Shown here: positions 25,977 through 36,385 of the stretch, in pieces
Layout: each line of letters opens with the position of its first letter
Position numbering within the stretch: the first letter of the stretch is position 1
Source: Amycolatopsis sp. DSM 110486
Lineage (GTDB): Bacteria > Actinomycetota > Actinomycetes > Mycobacteriales > Pseudonocardiaceae
NCBI RefSeq assembly: GCF_019468465.1
Contig: NZ_CP080519.1
Coordinates: forward strand, 10,471,001 to 10,535,000
Direction of reading: 5' to 3'
DNA: 64,000 nucleotides
Program-made: the position numbers and the translations under genes
The notes under the pieces: generated by a model
What the model saw: only the letters and a program-made list of their open reading frames with translations
Databases searched by the model: none
Told to the model about the DNA's origin: nothing

Positions 25977-27058
25977 CGTCCGCAGTCCTCCGGCCCCACG
26001 CCGAGCAGGAGTACGCCGGTGAACTGGCCGCGCTGGCCGCGGCCGACGACCGCGCGAAGCCGCCGTCGTGGCTGCTCTCGCCGTGGGCCGTGGTCACATA
26101 CCTGCTGGGCGGCACCCTGCCCGACGGCACCGAGATCAGCCCGAAGTACGTCGGCCCGCGCCGTCTGATCGAGGTCGCCGTCGCCACGCTCGCCACCGAC
26201 CGCGCGTTGCTGCTGCTCGGCGTGCCGGGCACCGCCAAGACCTGGGTGTCGGAGCACCTCGCCGCCGCCGTCAGCGGCGACTCCACGCTGCTCGTGCAGG
26301 GCACGGCGGGCACAGCCGAAGAGCAGATCCGCTACGGCTGGAACTACGCGCGCCTGATCGCCGAGGGCCCGAGCGAGCACGCGCTCGTGGAGAGCCCCAT
26401 CCTGCGCGCGATGCGCGACGGCAAGGTGGCCCGCCTCGAGGAGCTCACCCGCATCCCGGCCGACGTGCAGGACTCGCTGATCACCGTCCTGTCGGAGAAA
26501 ACCCTGCCCGTGCCCGAACTCGGCACCGAAGTGCAGGCACGCCCCGGCTTCACGCTCGTCGCGACCGCGAACAACCGCGACAAGGGCGTGAACGAGCTCT
26601 CGAGCGCGTTGCGCCGCCGGTTCAACACGGTGGTGCTGCCGCTGCCCGACACCGCCGAAGCCGAGGTGGAGATCGTCAGCCGCCGGGTCGCGCAGCTGGG
26701 CGCCTCGCTCGCGCTGCCGGCCGAAGCCGCCGAGCTGACCGAGATCCGCCGTGTCGTGACGGTGTTCCGTGAGCTGCGCGCCGGCCGCACCGAAGACGGG
26801 CGCACCGCGGTCAAGACCCCGTCGGGCACGCTGTCGACGGCCGAGGCGATCAGCGTGCTCACCGGCGGGCTCGCGCTCGCCGCGCACTTCGGCGACGGCG
26901 TGCTGCGGGCGCAGGACGTCGCGGCCGGCATTCACGGCGCCGTGGTGAAGGACCCGGTCGCCGACCGCGCGATCTGGATCGAGTACCTCGAGACCGTGGT
27001 CCGCGAACGCGACGGCTGGGGCGACTTCTACCGCGCGGGGCAGGAGATCAGCGGATGA
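25973..27058 (+). CDS. MoxR-family AAA+ ATPase
   Basis: 361 residues. Walker A is GVPGTAKTW (about residues 82-90). A Walker-B-like strand precedes LARLEELTRIPADVQDSL, sensor 1 is LVATANNRDKG, and the arginine finger region is ELSSALRRRFNTVVLPLP. MoxR ATPases act as chaperones that load metals or remodel complexes, nearly always with a VWA protein, present here two genes downstream. Stop-start overlaps with both neighbours (ATGA at 25973 and 27055) imply fixed stoichiometry. The closest named relative is E. coli YehL. Confidence 0.9.
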   Translation: MTSAVLRPHAEQEYAGELAALAAADDRAKPPSWLLSPWAVVTYLLGGTLPDGTEISPKYVGPRRLIEVAVATLATDRALLLLGVPGTAKTWVSEHLAAAVSGDSTLLVQGTAGTAEEQIRYGWNYARLIAEGPSEHALVESPILRAMRDGKVARLEELTRIPADVQDSLITVLSEKTLPVPELGTEVQARPGFTLVATANNRDKGVNELSSALRRRFNTVVLPLPDTAEAEVEIVSRRVAQLGASLALPAEAAELTEIRRVVTVFRELRAGRTEDGRTAVKTPSGTLSTAEAISVLTGGLALAAHFGDGVLRAQDVAAGIHGAVVKDPVADRAIWIEYLETVVRERDGWGDFYRAGQEISG

Positions 27059-29235
27059 CCACGCACCTGCTCGGGATCCGGCACCACGGGCCGGGTTCGG
27101 CTCGGGCGGTGGCCGCGAGGCTCGCCGAGCTGGAGCCCGACGTGGTGCTCATCGAGGGCCCGCCCGAAGCCGACCAACTCGTGGACCTGGCGGCCGACGA
27201 GGACATGCGGCCGCCCGTCGCGTTGCTCGCGTACGCGGCCGACGACGTGTCGCGCGCGGCGTTCTGGCCGTTCGCGGTGTTCAGCCCCGAATGGCAGGCG
27301 CTGCGCTACGCCGCGGAAGCCGGGGTGCCGGTGCGGTTCTGCGACCTGCCGGCCGCGCACCAGTTCGCGCTCGGCGACGAGGACCGCGTGCCACGCACCG
27401 ACCCGCTCGCCGAGCTGGCGGCCGCAGGCGGGTACGACGACCCCGAGCGGTGGTGGGACGACGTCGTGGAGTCGCGCCGCGGCGGGGAGTCGCCGTTCGA
27501 GGTGATCGCGGAGGCGATGACCGCGCTGCGGGAGGACGAACGCCCTGCGGACCTCCACGAACAGCGCCGCGAGGCGTACATGCGCGGCGTGCTGCGCAAG
27601 ACGCGCAAGGAAGGCTTCGAGCGCATCGCCGTGGTGTGCGGCGCGTGGCACGTGCCGGCGCTGGCCGATCCGCTGCCGCCGGCGAGCCACGACCAGACCG
27701 TCCTCAAAGGACTGCCGAAGCGCAAGGTCGTGTGCACGTGGGTGCCGTGGACCCACGGCCGGCTCGCCACGGCCAGCGGCTACGGCGCGGGCGTGCACTC
27801 GCCCGGCTGGTACCACCACCTGTTCACCACGGCCGACGACGTCACCGCCCGCTGGCTCACCGCCGTGGCCGGGGTGCTGCGCGAGGAGGACCTGCCGGTC
27901 TCGACGGCGCACGTGATCGAGGCGGTGCGGCTGGCCGAAACGCTGGCGGTGCTGCGCGGCCGGTCCTCGGCGGGGCTGGCGGAAGTCGACGCCGCCACGC
28001 GCTCGGTGCTGTGCTCGGGCGACGACGTGCAGGCGGACCTCGTCACGCGCAAGCTCGTGGTCGGCGAACGCCTCGGCGAAGTCCCCGAAAGCGTGCCGCA
28101 GGCTCCGCTGGCGGCCGACCTGATCGCGACCGCGCGCCGGCTGCGGCTCAAACGCGAGCCGACCGCGCGCGAGCTGGATCTCGACCTGCGCACGCCCGGC
28201 GGCCTCGACCGCTCGCGGCTGCTCCACCGGTTGAGGCTGCTCGACATCCCTTGGGGCAGCCCGGAAATCTCGGCGACGCGCAGCAAGGGCACCTTCCGCG
28301 AGACGTGGACGCTGTGCTGGGAGCCGGGCTTCGAGGTCGACCTGGTCGCGGCCGCCGTGCACGGCACCACCGTCGCCTCGGCGGCGTCCGCCCGCGTGCG
28401 CGAGGCCATGGGCGGCAAGCCGCCGCTCGCCGACATCACCACGGCCGTCGAGGGCTGCCTGCTCGGCGGTCTCGGCGACGCGCTGCCGGAGGTGCTCACC
28501 GCACTCGACGTCCGCGCGGCGGCCGACACCGACGTCGCCGACCTCATGACCTCGCTGCCTCCGCTGGCCCGGTCCACCCGCTACGGCGATGTGCGTGGAA
28601 CCGACACCGCGCAGCTGCGGGAGGTCGCGGACCGCCTGCTCACCCGCGTGTGCGCCGGGCTGCCGCCGGCCGTCCATGGCATCGACGACGACGCGGCCCG
28701 GAAGTTCTGCGACCTGGTCGACAACGTCCACGAAGCCACCACTCTCCTGGGCGACGCGGCGCGCGAACGCTGGCTCACCGCGCTGCGCAAGCTCGCCGGC
28801 CGAGACTCCCTGCCGCCGCTGCTGGCCGGCCGCATCGTGCGGCTGCTGCACGACGCCGACCTGTTCGACAGCGCGGAGGTCGAGCTGCGCCTCGGCCGCG
28901 CGCTCACCCCGGGTGTCGAGCCGGCCGCGGGTGCGGCCTACGTCGAGGGCTTCTTCGCCGGCGGCGCGCTCCTGCTGGTCCACGACGAGCGCATGCTGCG
29001 GGTCGTCGACACCTGGCTGGGCACCATCCCGTCCGACGTGTTCACCGAGGTGCTTCCCTTGCTGCGCCGCACTTTCGGCGCCTTCGCGGGACCGGAGAAA
29101 CGCGCCATCGGCCAACGCGCCGCCACCCTCTCCGGCGGCGCCCCCGCGGCTCGCCTCGCCGCCGACGAGCTGGACGAGATCCGCGCCCGCAGTGCCCTGC
29201 CCGTGCTCGCGACCCTTCTCGGAGCAGCGTCATGA
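27055..29235 (+). CDS. DUF5682-family protein
   Basis: 726 residues, full length for the family. The start MTTHLLGIRHHGPGSARAV carries the conserved IRHHGPG motif and is followed by VVLIEGPPEADQLV. A later region, ERIAVVCGAWHVPALADPLP, with Cys-Gly-Ala-Trp-His, recalls the TraB/PrgY (ChaN/EreA-like) fold, in which paired His/Glu residues bind a metal. The remaining ~450 residues are helical. Coupled by ATGA to MoxR upstream and VWA downstream (29232). Family function unknown; by motif it may be the enzyme of the set. E. coli YehM is of this family. Confidence 0.85.
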   Translation: MTTHLLGIRHHGPGSARAVAARLAELEPDVVLIEGPPEADQLVDLAADEDMRPPVALLAYAADDVSRAAFWPFAVFSPEWQALRYAAEAGVPVRFCDLPAAHQFALGDEDRVPRTDPLAELAAAGGYDDPERWWDDVVESRRGGESPFEVIAEAMTALREDERPADLHEQRREAYMRGVLRKTRKEGFERIAVVCGAWHVPALADPLPPASHDQTVLKGLPKRKVVCTWVPWTHGRLATASGYGAGVHSPGWYHHLFTTADDVTARWLTAVAGVLREEDLPVSTAHVIEAVRLAETLAVLRGRSSAGLAEVDAATRSVLCSGDDVQADLVTRKLVVGERLGEVPESVPQAPLAADLIATARRLRLKREPTARELDLDLRTPGGLDRSRLLHRLRLLDIPWGSPEISATRSKGTFRETWTLCWEPGFEVDLVAAAVHGTTVASAASARVREAMGGKPPLADITTAVEGCLLGGLGDALPEVLTALDVRAAADTDVADLMTSLPPLARSTRYGDVRGTDTAQLREVADRLLTRVCAGLPPAVHGIDDDAARKFCDLVDNVHEATTLLGDAARERWLTALRKLAGRDSLPPLLAGRIVRLLHDADLFDSAEVELRLGRALTPGVEPAAGAAYVEGFFAGGALLLVHDERMLRVVDTWLGTIPSDVFTEVLPLLRRTFGAFAGPEKRAIGQRAATLSGGAPAARLAADELDEIRARSALPVLATLLGAAS

Positions 29236-30401
29236 CCACCCCGGACCCCGATCGTCTGCGCCGCTGGCGCCTCGTGCTCGGCGGCGGCGAGGACGGCACC
29301 GGCCGCTCACTGTCCGAAGAGGACAGCGGCCTCGACGCCGTTCTCGCGGCCCTCTACGACCGGCGCGACGAGCCCGTCCGCTCGGGCGACCGCCGCGGCG
29401 CGACCCTCAACTCCTCGGCGCCGCGCGTCGCCCGCTGGCTCGGCGACATCCGGCGGTACTTCCCGGGTTCGGTCGTGCAGGTGATGCAGCGCGACGCCGT
29501 CGACCGGCTCGGCCTCACCCGCATGCTGATGGAGCCGGAGCTGCTGAGCGCGGTCGAGCCCGACGTGCACCTGGTCGGCACACTGCTGTCGCTCAACGGC
29601 GTGCTGCCCGAGGAGACGAAGGAGACGGCGCGCTCGGTCGTGCGCACCGTGGTGGCCCAACTCGAGGAGCGGCTGGCCGAACCCACGCGCGCGGCGATCC
29701 GGGGCGCGCTCGACCGCGCCGCCCGCACGCAGCGCCCGCGCGCCGCGGACATCGACTGGGCCCGCACCGTGCGCACGAACCTGAAGCACTACTCCCCCGA
29801 GCTGGAAACCATCGTGCCCGAGCGGCTGGTCGGCTTCGGCCGGCGCCAGCTCAGCGTGCAGCGCGAAGTGATCCTCGCAGTGGACCAGTCGGGGTCGATG
29901 GCGGAGTCGGTGGTGTACTCGGGCCTGTTCGGTGCCGTGCTGGCGTCGATGCGGGCGCTGAGCACGAAGTTCGTCGCCTTCGACACGGCCGTGGTGGACC
30001 TCACCGAGCACCTCGACGACCCCGTCGAGCTCCTCTTCGGCACCCAGCTCGGCGGCGGCACCGACATCAACCGCGCCATCACCTACTGCCAAGGCCTCGT
30101 CGAACGCCCCGAGCAGACGCTGCTGGTGCTCATCAGCGACCTCTACGAGGGCGGCGTGCGAGACGAGCTGCTGCGCCGCGTCGGCGAACTGGTCGGTTCG
30201 GGCGTGCAGGTCGTGACCCTGCTGGCACTGTCGGACTCCGGCGCGCCGTTCTACGACCACGAGAACGCCGCCGCGCTGGCCGAGCTCGGCGTGCCGGCCT
30301 TCGCGTGCACCCCGGACCTGTTCCCCGAGCTGATGGCCGCGGCGCTGCGCCGCGAGGACCTCGGCCGCTGGGTGAGCGCCGCCACCGCGACCGTGGATTG
30401 A
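29232..30401 (+). CDS. VWA-domain protein of a MoxR/DUF5682 set
   Basis: 389 residues. The N-terminal ~200 residues are helical (WLGDIRRYFPGSVVQVMQRD; HLVGTLLSLNGVLPEETKET). The von Willebrand A domain starts near residue 210: VILAVDQSGSMAES is the MIDAS DxSxS motif, TQLGGGTDINRAI supplies the Thr, and LLVLISDLYEGG the second Asp, so the metal site is complete. VWA proteins usually act as the partner recruited by a MoxR ATPase. Last gene of the coupled run. E. coli YehP is the counterpart in my recollection. Confidence 0.9.
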   Translation: MTTPDPDRLRRWRLVLGGGEDGTGRSLSEEDSGLDAVLAALYDRRDEPVRSGDRRGATLNSSAPRVARWLGDIRRYFPGSVVQVMQRDAVDRLGLTRMLMEPELLSAVEPDVHLVGTLLSLNGVLPEETKETARSVVRTVVAQLEERLAEPTRAAIRGALDRAARTQRPRAADIDWARTVRTNLKHYSPELETIVPERLVGFGRRQLSVQREVILAVDQSGSMAESVVYSGLFGAVLASMRALSTKFVAFDTAVVDLTEHLDDPVELLFGTQLGGGTDINRAITYCQGLVERPEQTLLVLISDLYEGGVRDELLRRVGELVGSGVQVVTLLALSDSGAPFYDHENAAALAELGVPAFACTPDLFPELMAAALRREDLGRWVSAATATVD

Positions 30402-30474
30402 GGCTCGGGATTAAACCGACCGGTCATCTGGTTGAAGAAGACAGAACGAGACTTCGAAGAGAGGACGGGTAACC

Positions 30475-30597
30475 ATGAAGGTTCGCGCGTCGGTCAGGTC
30501 GCTGGCTCGCCAGCAGGGGGCCCAGGTCATCCGCAGGCACGGCAAGATCCTCGTGATCAACCGCGACAACCCGCGGAACAAGGCTCGCCAGGGCTGA
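30475..30597 (+). CDS. rpmJ: 50S ribosomal protein L36, cysteine-free paralogue
   Basis: 40 residues: [40 protein letters not shown]. Conserved L36 landmarks (KVRxS, GKxxVIN, NPRxKxRQG) are all present, but the four zinc-ligand residues of the C+ form (CxxC...C...H) are absent. In actinobacteria, C- paralogues replace zinc-binding L36 under zinc starvation and are usually Zur-repressed. GAGG lies ~11 bases upstream. I see no clear Zur box in the 73-base leader. Too short for most gene callers but unambiguous. Confidence 0.92.
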   Translation: MKVRASVRSLARQQGAQVIRRHGKILVINRDNPRNKARQG

Positions 30598-30610
30598 GCT
30601 GCACTGCGTC

Positions 30611-30648
30611 GGGCGCCATCCACCTCAGGTGGGTGGCGCCCTTTTTTT
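30611..30648 (+). terminator. Strong terminator after rpmJ
   Basis: Left arm 30611-30625 (GGGCGCCATCCACCT) pairs with 30627-30641 (AGGTGGGTGGCGCCC) with one G-U pair, followed by seven T at 30642-30648. It separates rpmJ from the convergent monooxygenase ending at 30677. Confidence 0.92.
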
Positions 30649-30676
30649 GTGTGCTCAGTGTGCGCTCAGTGTGTGC

Positions 30677-32161
<1,485 letters not shown>

Positions 32162-32248
32162 TCTCCCCGGCTCGAGCGTGTTCCCGAGATCGTACCGTCG
32201 GAATGGCCTTTCGGCGGGGCCCGGGCCGAACGAGGTTCGGACGTGGGG

Positions 32249-32287
32249 CCCTGCCGGGCCGGGCGGGGAATCACCGGCCCGGCAGGG
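32249..32287 (-). terminator. Hairpin terminator after PL8 lyase
   Basis: Perfect 14-bp inverted repeat, CCCTGCCGGGCCGG at 32249-32262 and its complement at 32274-32287, loop 11 bases. It begins 10 bases past the lyase stop (32298, minus strand). No U-run. Confidence 0.75.
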
Positions 32288-32297
32288 AAACCGAGGG

Positions 32298-34679
32298 TCA
32301 GCGCGGCAGGTTCACGACCTGCGTCGCGCCGAAGGTGCCCTTCAGCGGGACCTCCACGGTCTGGCGCCGCACCGTCACCCGCACGCTGTCCTGCGACTGC
32401 GTCGGATCCGAGACGGCGAGCTGCCAGCCCGAGCCGCTGCGCCCCAGAGCCACGGAAGCCGGACCTGAGACAGTTACCTCATCTACAGTATCCGCCTTGT
32501 AGAAGTTTGCGAGGAGTGTGTTGTCCCACAGCCGGATCGCCTGAACGGCGGCTGTGTTCGCCCGCACTCGCCACGCGAGCACCGAAGCGACGGTGCTCAC
32601 CACCGAGGCCGCGGGCAACACCGCGTACGCGTATTTCGCGTCCGAAGGCTTCACTCCGTGCTCGATCACGAGCTTCTGGTAACGCCGCGTGTACGGATCG
32701 GTCGTGCCCTTGGTGTTGGCGCCTGTGTCGATGTCGCGCCACGCGCCGGTGCGGTCCTCGCGCAGCGCGGTCACGTCGGCCTTGTCGAGCAGCACGTAGC
32801 CGGCGACGTCGTCGAGGTGCAGCCAGTGCGGGTTGCGCAGCGACGTCGTGCGGCCTAGCGCGGACGAGACGAGCCGCCCGTCGGCCAGCAGCGTGCCCCG
32901 GCCGTTCTCCCCCAGGTTGCGGTTCTCGATCGTGGTCCGCACCTGCTGCCCCGACGTGTCGGTGATCCCCGCGCCGAGGCAGACGACGCCCGCCGGCGTG
33001 AAGAACCACGACTTCTTCGCGGTCAGCGTGCCGTCCAGCGACACGAAGTCAAAAGCGTACGCACCGTGGCGCGCGTCCCACCGGACGCCGCCGACGTGGG
33101 CCTTGGTCGACATCGGCGTGGACTGCAGCGCACCCGTCGGGCCGGCTTTCGTGGTGGCACCGGGCAGCAGCAGCGGGTCGACGGTCGGCCAGTACGCGTC
33201 GGAGTAGTGCCCCTTGGCCTTCGGCAGGAACAGGTACAGCACGCCGTCGCCGACGTACCAGCCGTGCTGGTTCATGCCGTTGATCGACTCGTAGCGCGAG
33301 ATCCGCGTGGACCCCACGGCGAGCGAGCTCGACCAGCCCTCGGTCACGTGCAGCATCCGGTCCTGCTGGCCGAAGATCCGGTGCGTGGCCGTGATCGGCG
33401 TCGGCCGCACGTGGGTCGCGAGCATCTCCTGCGCGAACTCGATGCCCGGCGTCGCCACGAGGTCCGGGCCCGGCGCGAACCGCTCCGGGTCGGGGATCTC
33501 CAGGAACGGCGCGTACGTGCCTTCGGAGATCCACTTCGCCGCGAGACCCGACAGCTCGGCCTTGGCCGCGCCGGTGGCCGCGCGCGCCAGCACGAGCGTG
33601 GCGACAGTGAGCTGGTGGCCGATGTCGTGGCCGGTCTCGCCTTGGCGCGAGAGCATTCGCCCGCGCACCGGCTCCATCAGCGCGCCCGCGTAGACGAACG
33701 GGGCGAACGTGTCGGGCACCAGCGCGTAGATCTTCTGCTTGAGGTCCTCGGGCAGCGCGTACTCGGTGCCTTCGGTCACGTGGATCGCGCCGGAGAGCGC
33801 GGTCAGCAGCACGATGCCGTAGTGCCCGGGGTACGGGATGGTGTCGTGCTGGATGAACGAGCCGTCCACGTGGAAGCCGTCGCTGCCCGCCTTGTCCAGC
33901 TTGGCCACGAGGCTCGCCGCGCCGCCGCCGGCGACGTCGGTGAGCGCGTCGATGCCCGTCTTGATCCACGCGGTGTCGCCGATGAGCGCGCCGGAGACGA
34001 TCGAGATCAGGGCCTTGTCGGCCCGGTTGGCGCCGGTCTCGACGGTGCTCGGGCTGTTCGCCCGCACGTTGGGGTTGCCCACGAACCGCTTGATCGGGCT
34101 GACGTAGCGCGCGAGCTCGTCGGCCGTCAGCTCGTCGGCGACCGTGACGAGCGTGTGCAGCACGTAGTACGGCACGCCGATCTCGTAGGTGTACCAGTTG
34201 CCGATCTCGCCGACCTGCGGGTTGTACTGGCTCGCGTAGATCAGCTCGAGCGCCTTCTTGATGCGGTCGAGCACCTGCGGGTCGCCCGAGAGCGTGCCGC
34301 CCGGCGTGCCCCAGTCGACCGCGATGGCCCGCAGCCGCGCGTACATCGACGTGGTGTAGTCGCTGCCCGGCCCCAGCGGCAGGTCGGTCCACAGTGGACC
34401 ACCGGTGACGGTCATCGTGTCGTTGTAGGCCTTCGCGACGCGGCCGAGGTTCTTCAGCGCGGCCGTGCGCTCGGCCGACGGCCGGTTGATCCCGGTCTGC
34501 ATCTCGCGGTAGCCGGCCACGATCGCGTTGAGGGGATCGGCGGCCGCGCCGTTGGCGGCGGACACCGTCGCGGCGGGCGCGGAACCCGCCGCGAATGCCG
34601 GGTGCGCGGCGGCGGTCAGGGCCACCGAGGCGGCCGCGACGGCGCCGCCGCGCAGGGCAGTTCTCCGGTTTACGGGCAT
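32298..34679 (-). CDS. Exported polysaccharide lyase family 8 (hyaluronate/chondroitin/xanthan lyase-like)
   Basis: 793 residues from ATG 34679 (GGGAGG 7 bases upstream; the ATG at 34700 lacks one). A Tat-like signal, MPVNRRTALRGGAVAAASVA, precedes Ala-rich sequence. The alpha/alpha-toroid has WTDLPLG, STVETGANRADKA (the Asn of the PL8 triad) and DGSFIQHDTIPYPGHYG (catalytic His and Tyr). The beta-sandwich has GMNQHGWYVGDG and the C-terminal PL8 domain. PL8 enzymes cleave uronate-containing polymers by beta-elimination. The adjacent uronate catabolic genes fit consumption of the released sugars; polymer specificity cannot be read. Confidence 0.92.
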   Translation of the reverse strand: MPVNRRTALRGGAVAAASVALTAAAHPAFAAGSAPAATVSAANGAAADPLNAIVAGYREMQTGINRPSAERTAALKNLGRVAKAYNDTMTVTGGPLWTDLPLGPGSDYTTSMYARLRAIAVDWGTPGGTLSGDPQVLDRIKKALELIYASQYNPQVGEIGNWYTYEIGVPYYVLHTLVTVADELTADELARYVSPIKRFVGNPNVRANSPSTVETGANRADKALISIVSGALIGDTAWIKTGIDALTDVAGGGAASLVAKLDKAGSDGFHVDGSFIQHDTIPYPGHYGIVLLTALSGAIHVTEGTEYALPEDLKQKIYALVPDTFAPFVYAGALMEPVRGRMLSRQGETGHDIGHQLTVATLVLARAATGAAKAELSGLAAKWISEGTYAPFLEIPDPERFAPGPDLVATPGIEFAQEMLATHVRPTPITATHRIFGQQDRMLHVTEGWSSSLAVGSTRISRYESINGMNQHGWYVGDGVLYLFLPKAKGHYSDAYWPTVDPLLLPGATTKAGPTGALQSTPMSTKAHVGGVRWDARHGAYAFDFVSLDGTLTAKKSWFFTPAGVVCLGAGITDTSGQQVRTTIENRNLGENGRGTLLADGRLVSSALGRTTSLRNPHWLHLDDVAGYVLLDKADVTALREDRTGAWRDIDTGANTKGTTDPYTRRYQKLVIEHGVKPSDAKYAYAVLPAASVVSTVASVLAWRVRANTAAVQAIRLWDNTLLANFYKADTVDEVTVSGPASVALGRSGSGWQLAVSDPTQSQDSVRVTVRRQTVEVPLKGTFGATQVVNLPR

Positions 34680-34745
34680 GACAATGCCTCCCAGGATCAA
34701 GACGTCCTTGGCTTGCGGGATTTTCGGGGACCGCTGTGCCGATCG

Positions 34746-34836
34746 TTGCCGATCCGACCACAGTCACGGCCGAATGGCTTCGTAGCAACGGTTACGTGCC
34801 GTGTGGGGGTCGGCCTACTTTTGGCCGGATCGGCAA
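34746..34836. promoter_or_regulatory. Paired inverted sites in the PL8 upstream region
   Basis: TTGCCGATCCG at 34746-34756 recurs as its exact complement CGGATCGGCAA at 34826-34836, centre-to-centre 80 bp (about 7.6 turns). They lie in the 206-bp gap upstream of the PL8 gene. Could be a two-site operator acting by looping. Position-based inference only; nothing else is seen in this gap. Confidence 0.35.
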
Positions 34837-34885
34837 AAGGAGAATTCAGTTGTGGTTGTTCAGCGCGGAAAATTCAGGCGGAAAG

Positions 34886-36340
34886 TCAGCGCGCTCCGTC
34901 CGTGCGCCTCGGCAGCTGCCACGGGTTCTGCTCCTGCAGCGGCTCGGGCAGCAGCGCGTCGGGGAAGCCCTGCCACGCGACCGGGCGCAGGAACCGCTCG
35001 ATGGCAGCGGTGCCGACCGACGTGGTGGTGGGCGCGGTGGTGGCCGGGTACGGGCCGCCGTGCTGCTGCGCCCAGCTCACCGTGACGCCGGTGGGCCAGT
35101 CGTTCCACAGCAGCCGCCCGGCGAGGCGGGTCAGCGAAGGCAGCAGCGGGCGGACGTAGTCGGCCTCGTCGGCCTCGCCCTGCACCGTCGCGGTCAGGCC
35201 CGGCTCCAGCGTGTCGAGCACGCCGATGAGCTCGTCGGCGTCGCTGTAGGTGACGATCAGCGACGCGGGACCGAAATGCTCCTCCCGCACCGCTTCCCCG
35301 CCGGCCAGGAACTCCTTGGCCGTGGTCGAGAGCAGGCTCGGGGTGAACGACTCGCCCTGGTGCGTGCCGTCGACGACCGTGGTCACACCCGGGGCCTGGC
35401 GCAGCTCGGAGAGCTTGTGCGCGAAGCCCTGCGCGATGCGCTCGTTGAGCATCGGCTGGCCCGCGACGGCGCCGACGGCCTCGCGCAGCACGTCGTCGAG
35501 ACCGTGGCCCTCGGGCAGGAACAGCAGGCCCGGCTTCGTGCAGAACTGGCCGGCACCGAGGCTGAACGACCCCGCGTACGCCCTGGCCACGGCCTCGCCG
35601 CGCTGGGCGACCGCACCCGGCGTGACGACGACCGGGTTCACGCTGCCGAGCTCGCCGTAGAACGGGATCGGCGTGGGCCGCGAGACGGCGATGTCGAACA
35701 GCGCGCGCCCGCCCGGCACGGAGCCGGTGAACGACGCGGCCTGGACGCGCGGGTCCTTGAGCGCGGTCACGCCCTGCTCGAACCCGTGGATCACGGCGAA
35801 CGCGCCCGCAGGCGCACCGGCGGCGGCGAGCGCGCCGACGACGATCTCGCCCGTGCGCGTGGACAGCTCCTCGTGGCCCGGGTGCGCCTTGAGGATCACC
35901 GGGCACCCCGCGGCCAGCGCGGAGGCGGTGTCGCCACCCGCGACGCTGAACGCGAACGGGAAGTTGCTGGCCGCGAACACCAGCGTCGGGCCGATCGGCA
36001 CGAGCACCCGGCGGATGTCGGGGCGCGGGCCCATGGGCCACTCGGCGTCGGCGTGGTCGACGGTGGCCCCGAGGAACGCGCCGTCGCGCAGGACCTGGCC
36101 GAACAGGCGCAGCTGGAACGTGGTGCGGGCGAGCTCGCCCTTCAGACGCGGCGCGGCGGGCAGGTGGGTCTCGGTGTGGGCGAGGGCGATCAGCTCCTCG
36201 GCTTCGGCGTCAAGAGCGTCGGCGGCGGCTTCGAGCCAGCCGGCGCGCTCGGCGGGCGTGCTCGCCGCGAACGGGCGGGCGGCCGCGGCCGCGGCGGCGA
36301 GGGTGCGCTCGAGCTCCGGTTCGGAGGTTTCTCGGCTCAT
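34886..36340 (-). CDS. 2-oxoglutarate semialdehyde dehydrogenase (NADP+ aldehyde dehydrogenase)
   Basis: 484 residues from ATG 36340. Catalytic motifs: FYGELGSVNPV holds the general-base Glu and GAGQFCTKPGLLF the nucleophilic Cys, and ASNFPFAFSVAGGD is the cofactor region typical of the KGSADH-III/AldH group acting in hexarate catabolism. It oxidises 2-oxoglutarate semialdehyde to 2-oxoglutarate, the last step after KdgD. It lies in the same minus-strand run as gudD and kdgD, separated by one unknown gene. Confidence 0.9.
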   Translation of the reverse strand: MSRETSEPELERTLAAAAAAARPFAASTPAERAGWLEAAADALDAEAEELIALAHTETHLPAAPRLKGELARTTFQLRLFGQVLRDGAFLGATVDHADAEWPMGPRPDIRRVLVPIGPTLVFAASNFPFAFSVAGGDTASALAAGCPVILKAHPGHEELSTRTGEIVVGALAAAGAPAGAFAVIHGFEQGVTALKDPRVQAASFTGSVPGGRALFDIAVSRPTPIPFYGELGSVNPVVVTPGAVAQRGEAVARAYAGSFSLGAGQFCTKPGLLFLPEGHGLDDVLREAVGAVAGQPMLNERIAQGFAHKLSELRQAPGVTTVVDGTHQGESFTPSLLSTTAKEFLAGGEAVREEHFGPASLIVTYSDADELIGVLDTLEPGLTATVQGEADEADYVRPLLPSLTRLAGRLLWNDWPTGVTVSWAQQHGGPYPATTAPTTTSVGTAAIERFLRPVAWQGFPDALLPEPLQEQNPWQLPRRTDGAR

Positions 36341-36385
36341 GGTGGAACGTGTCTCCTCGGTGAATCGCTCAGGTTCAAGCACGGT

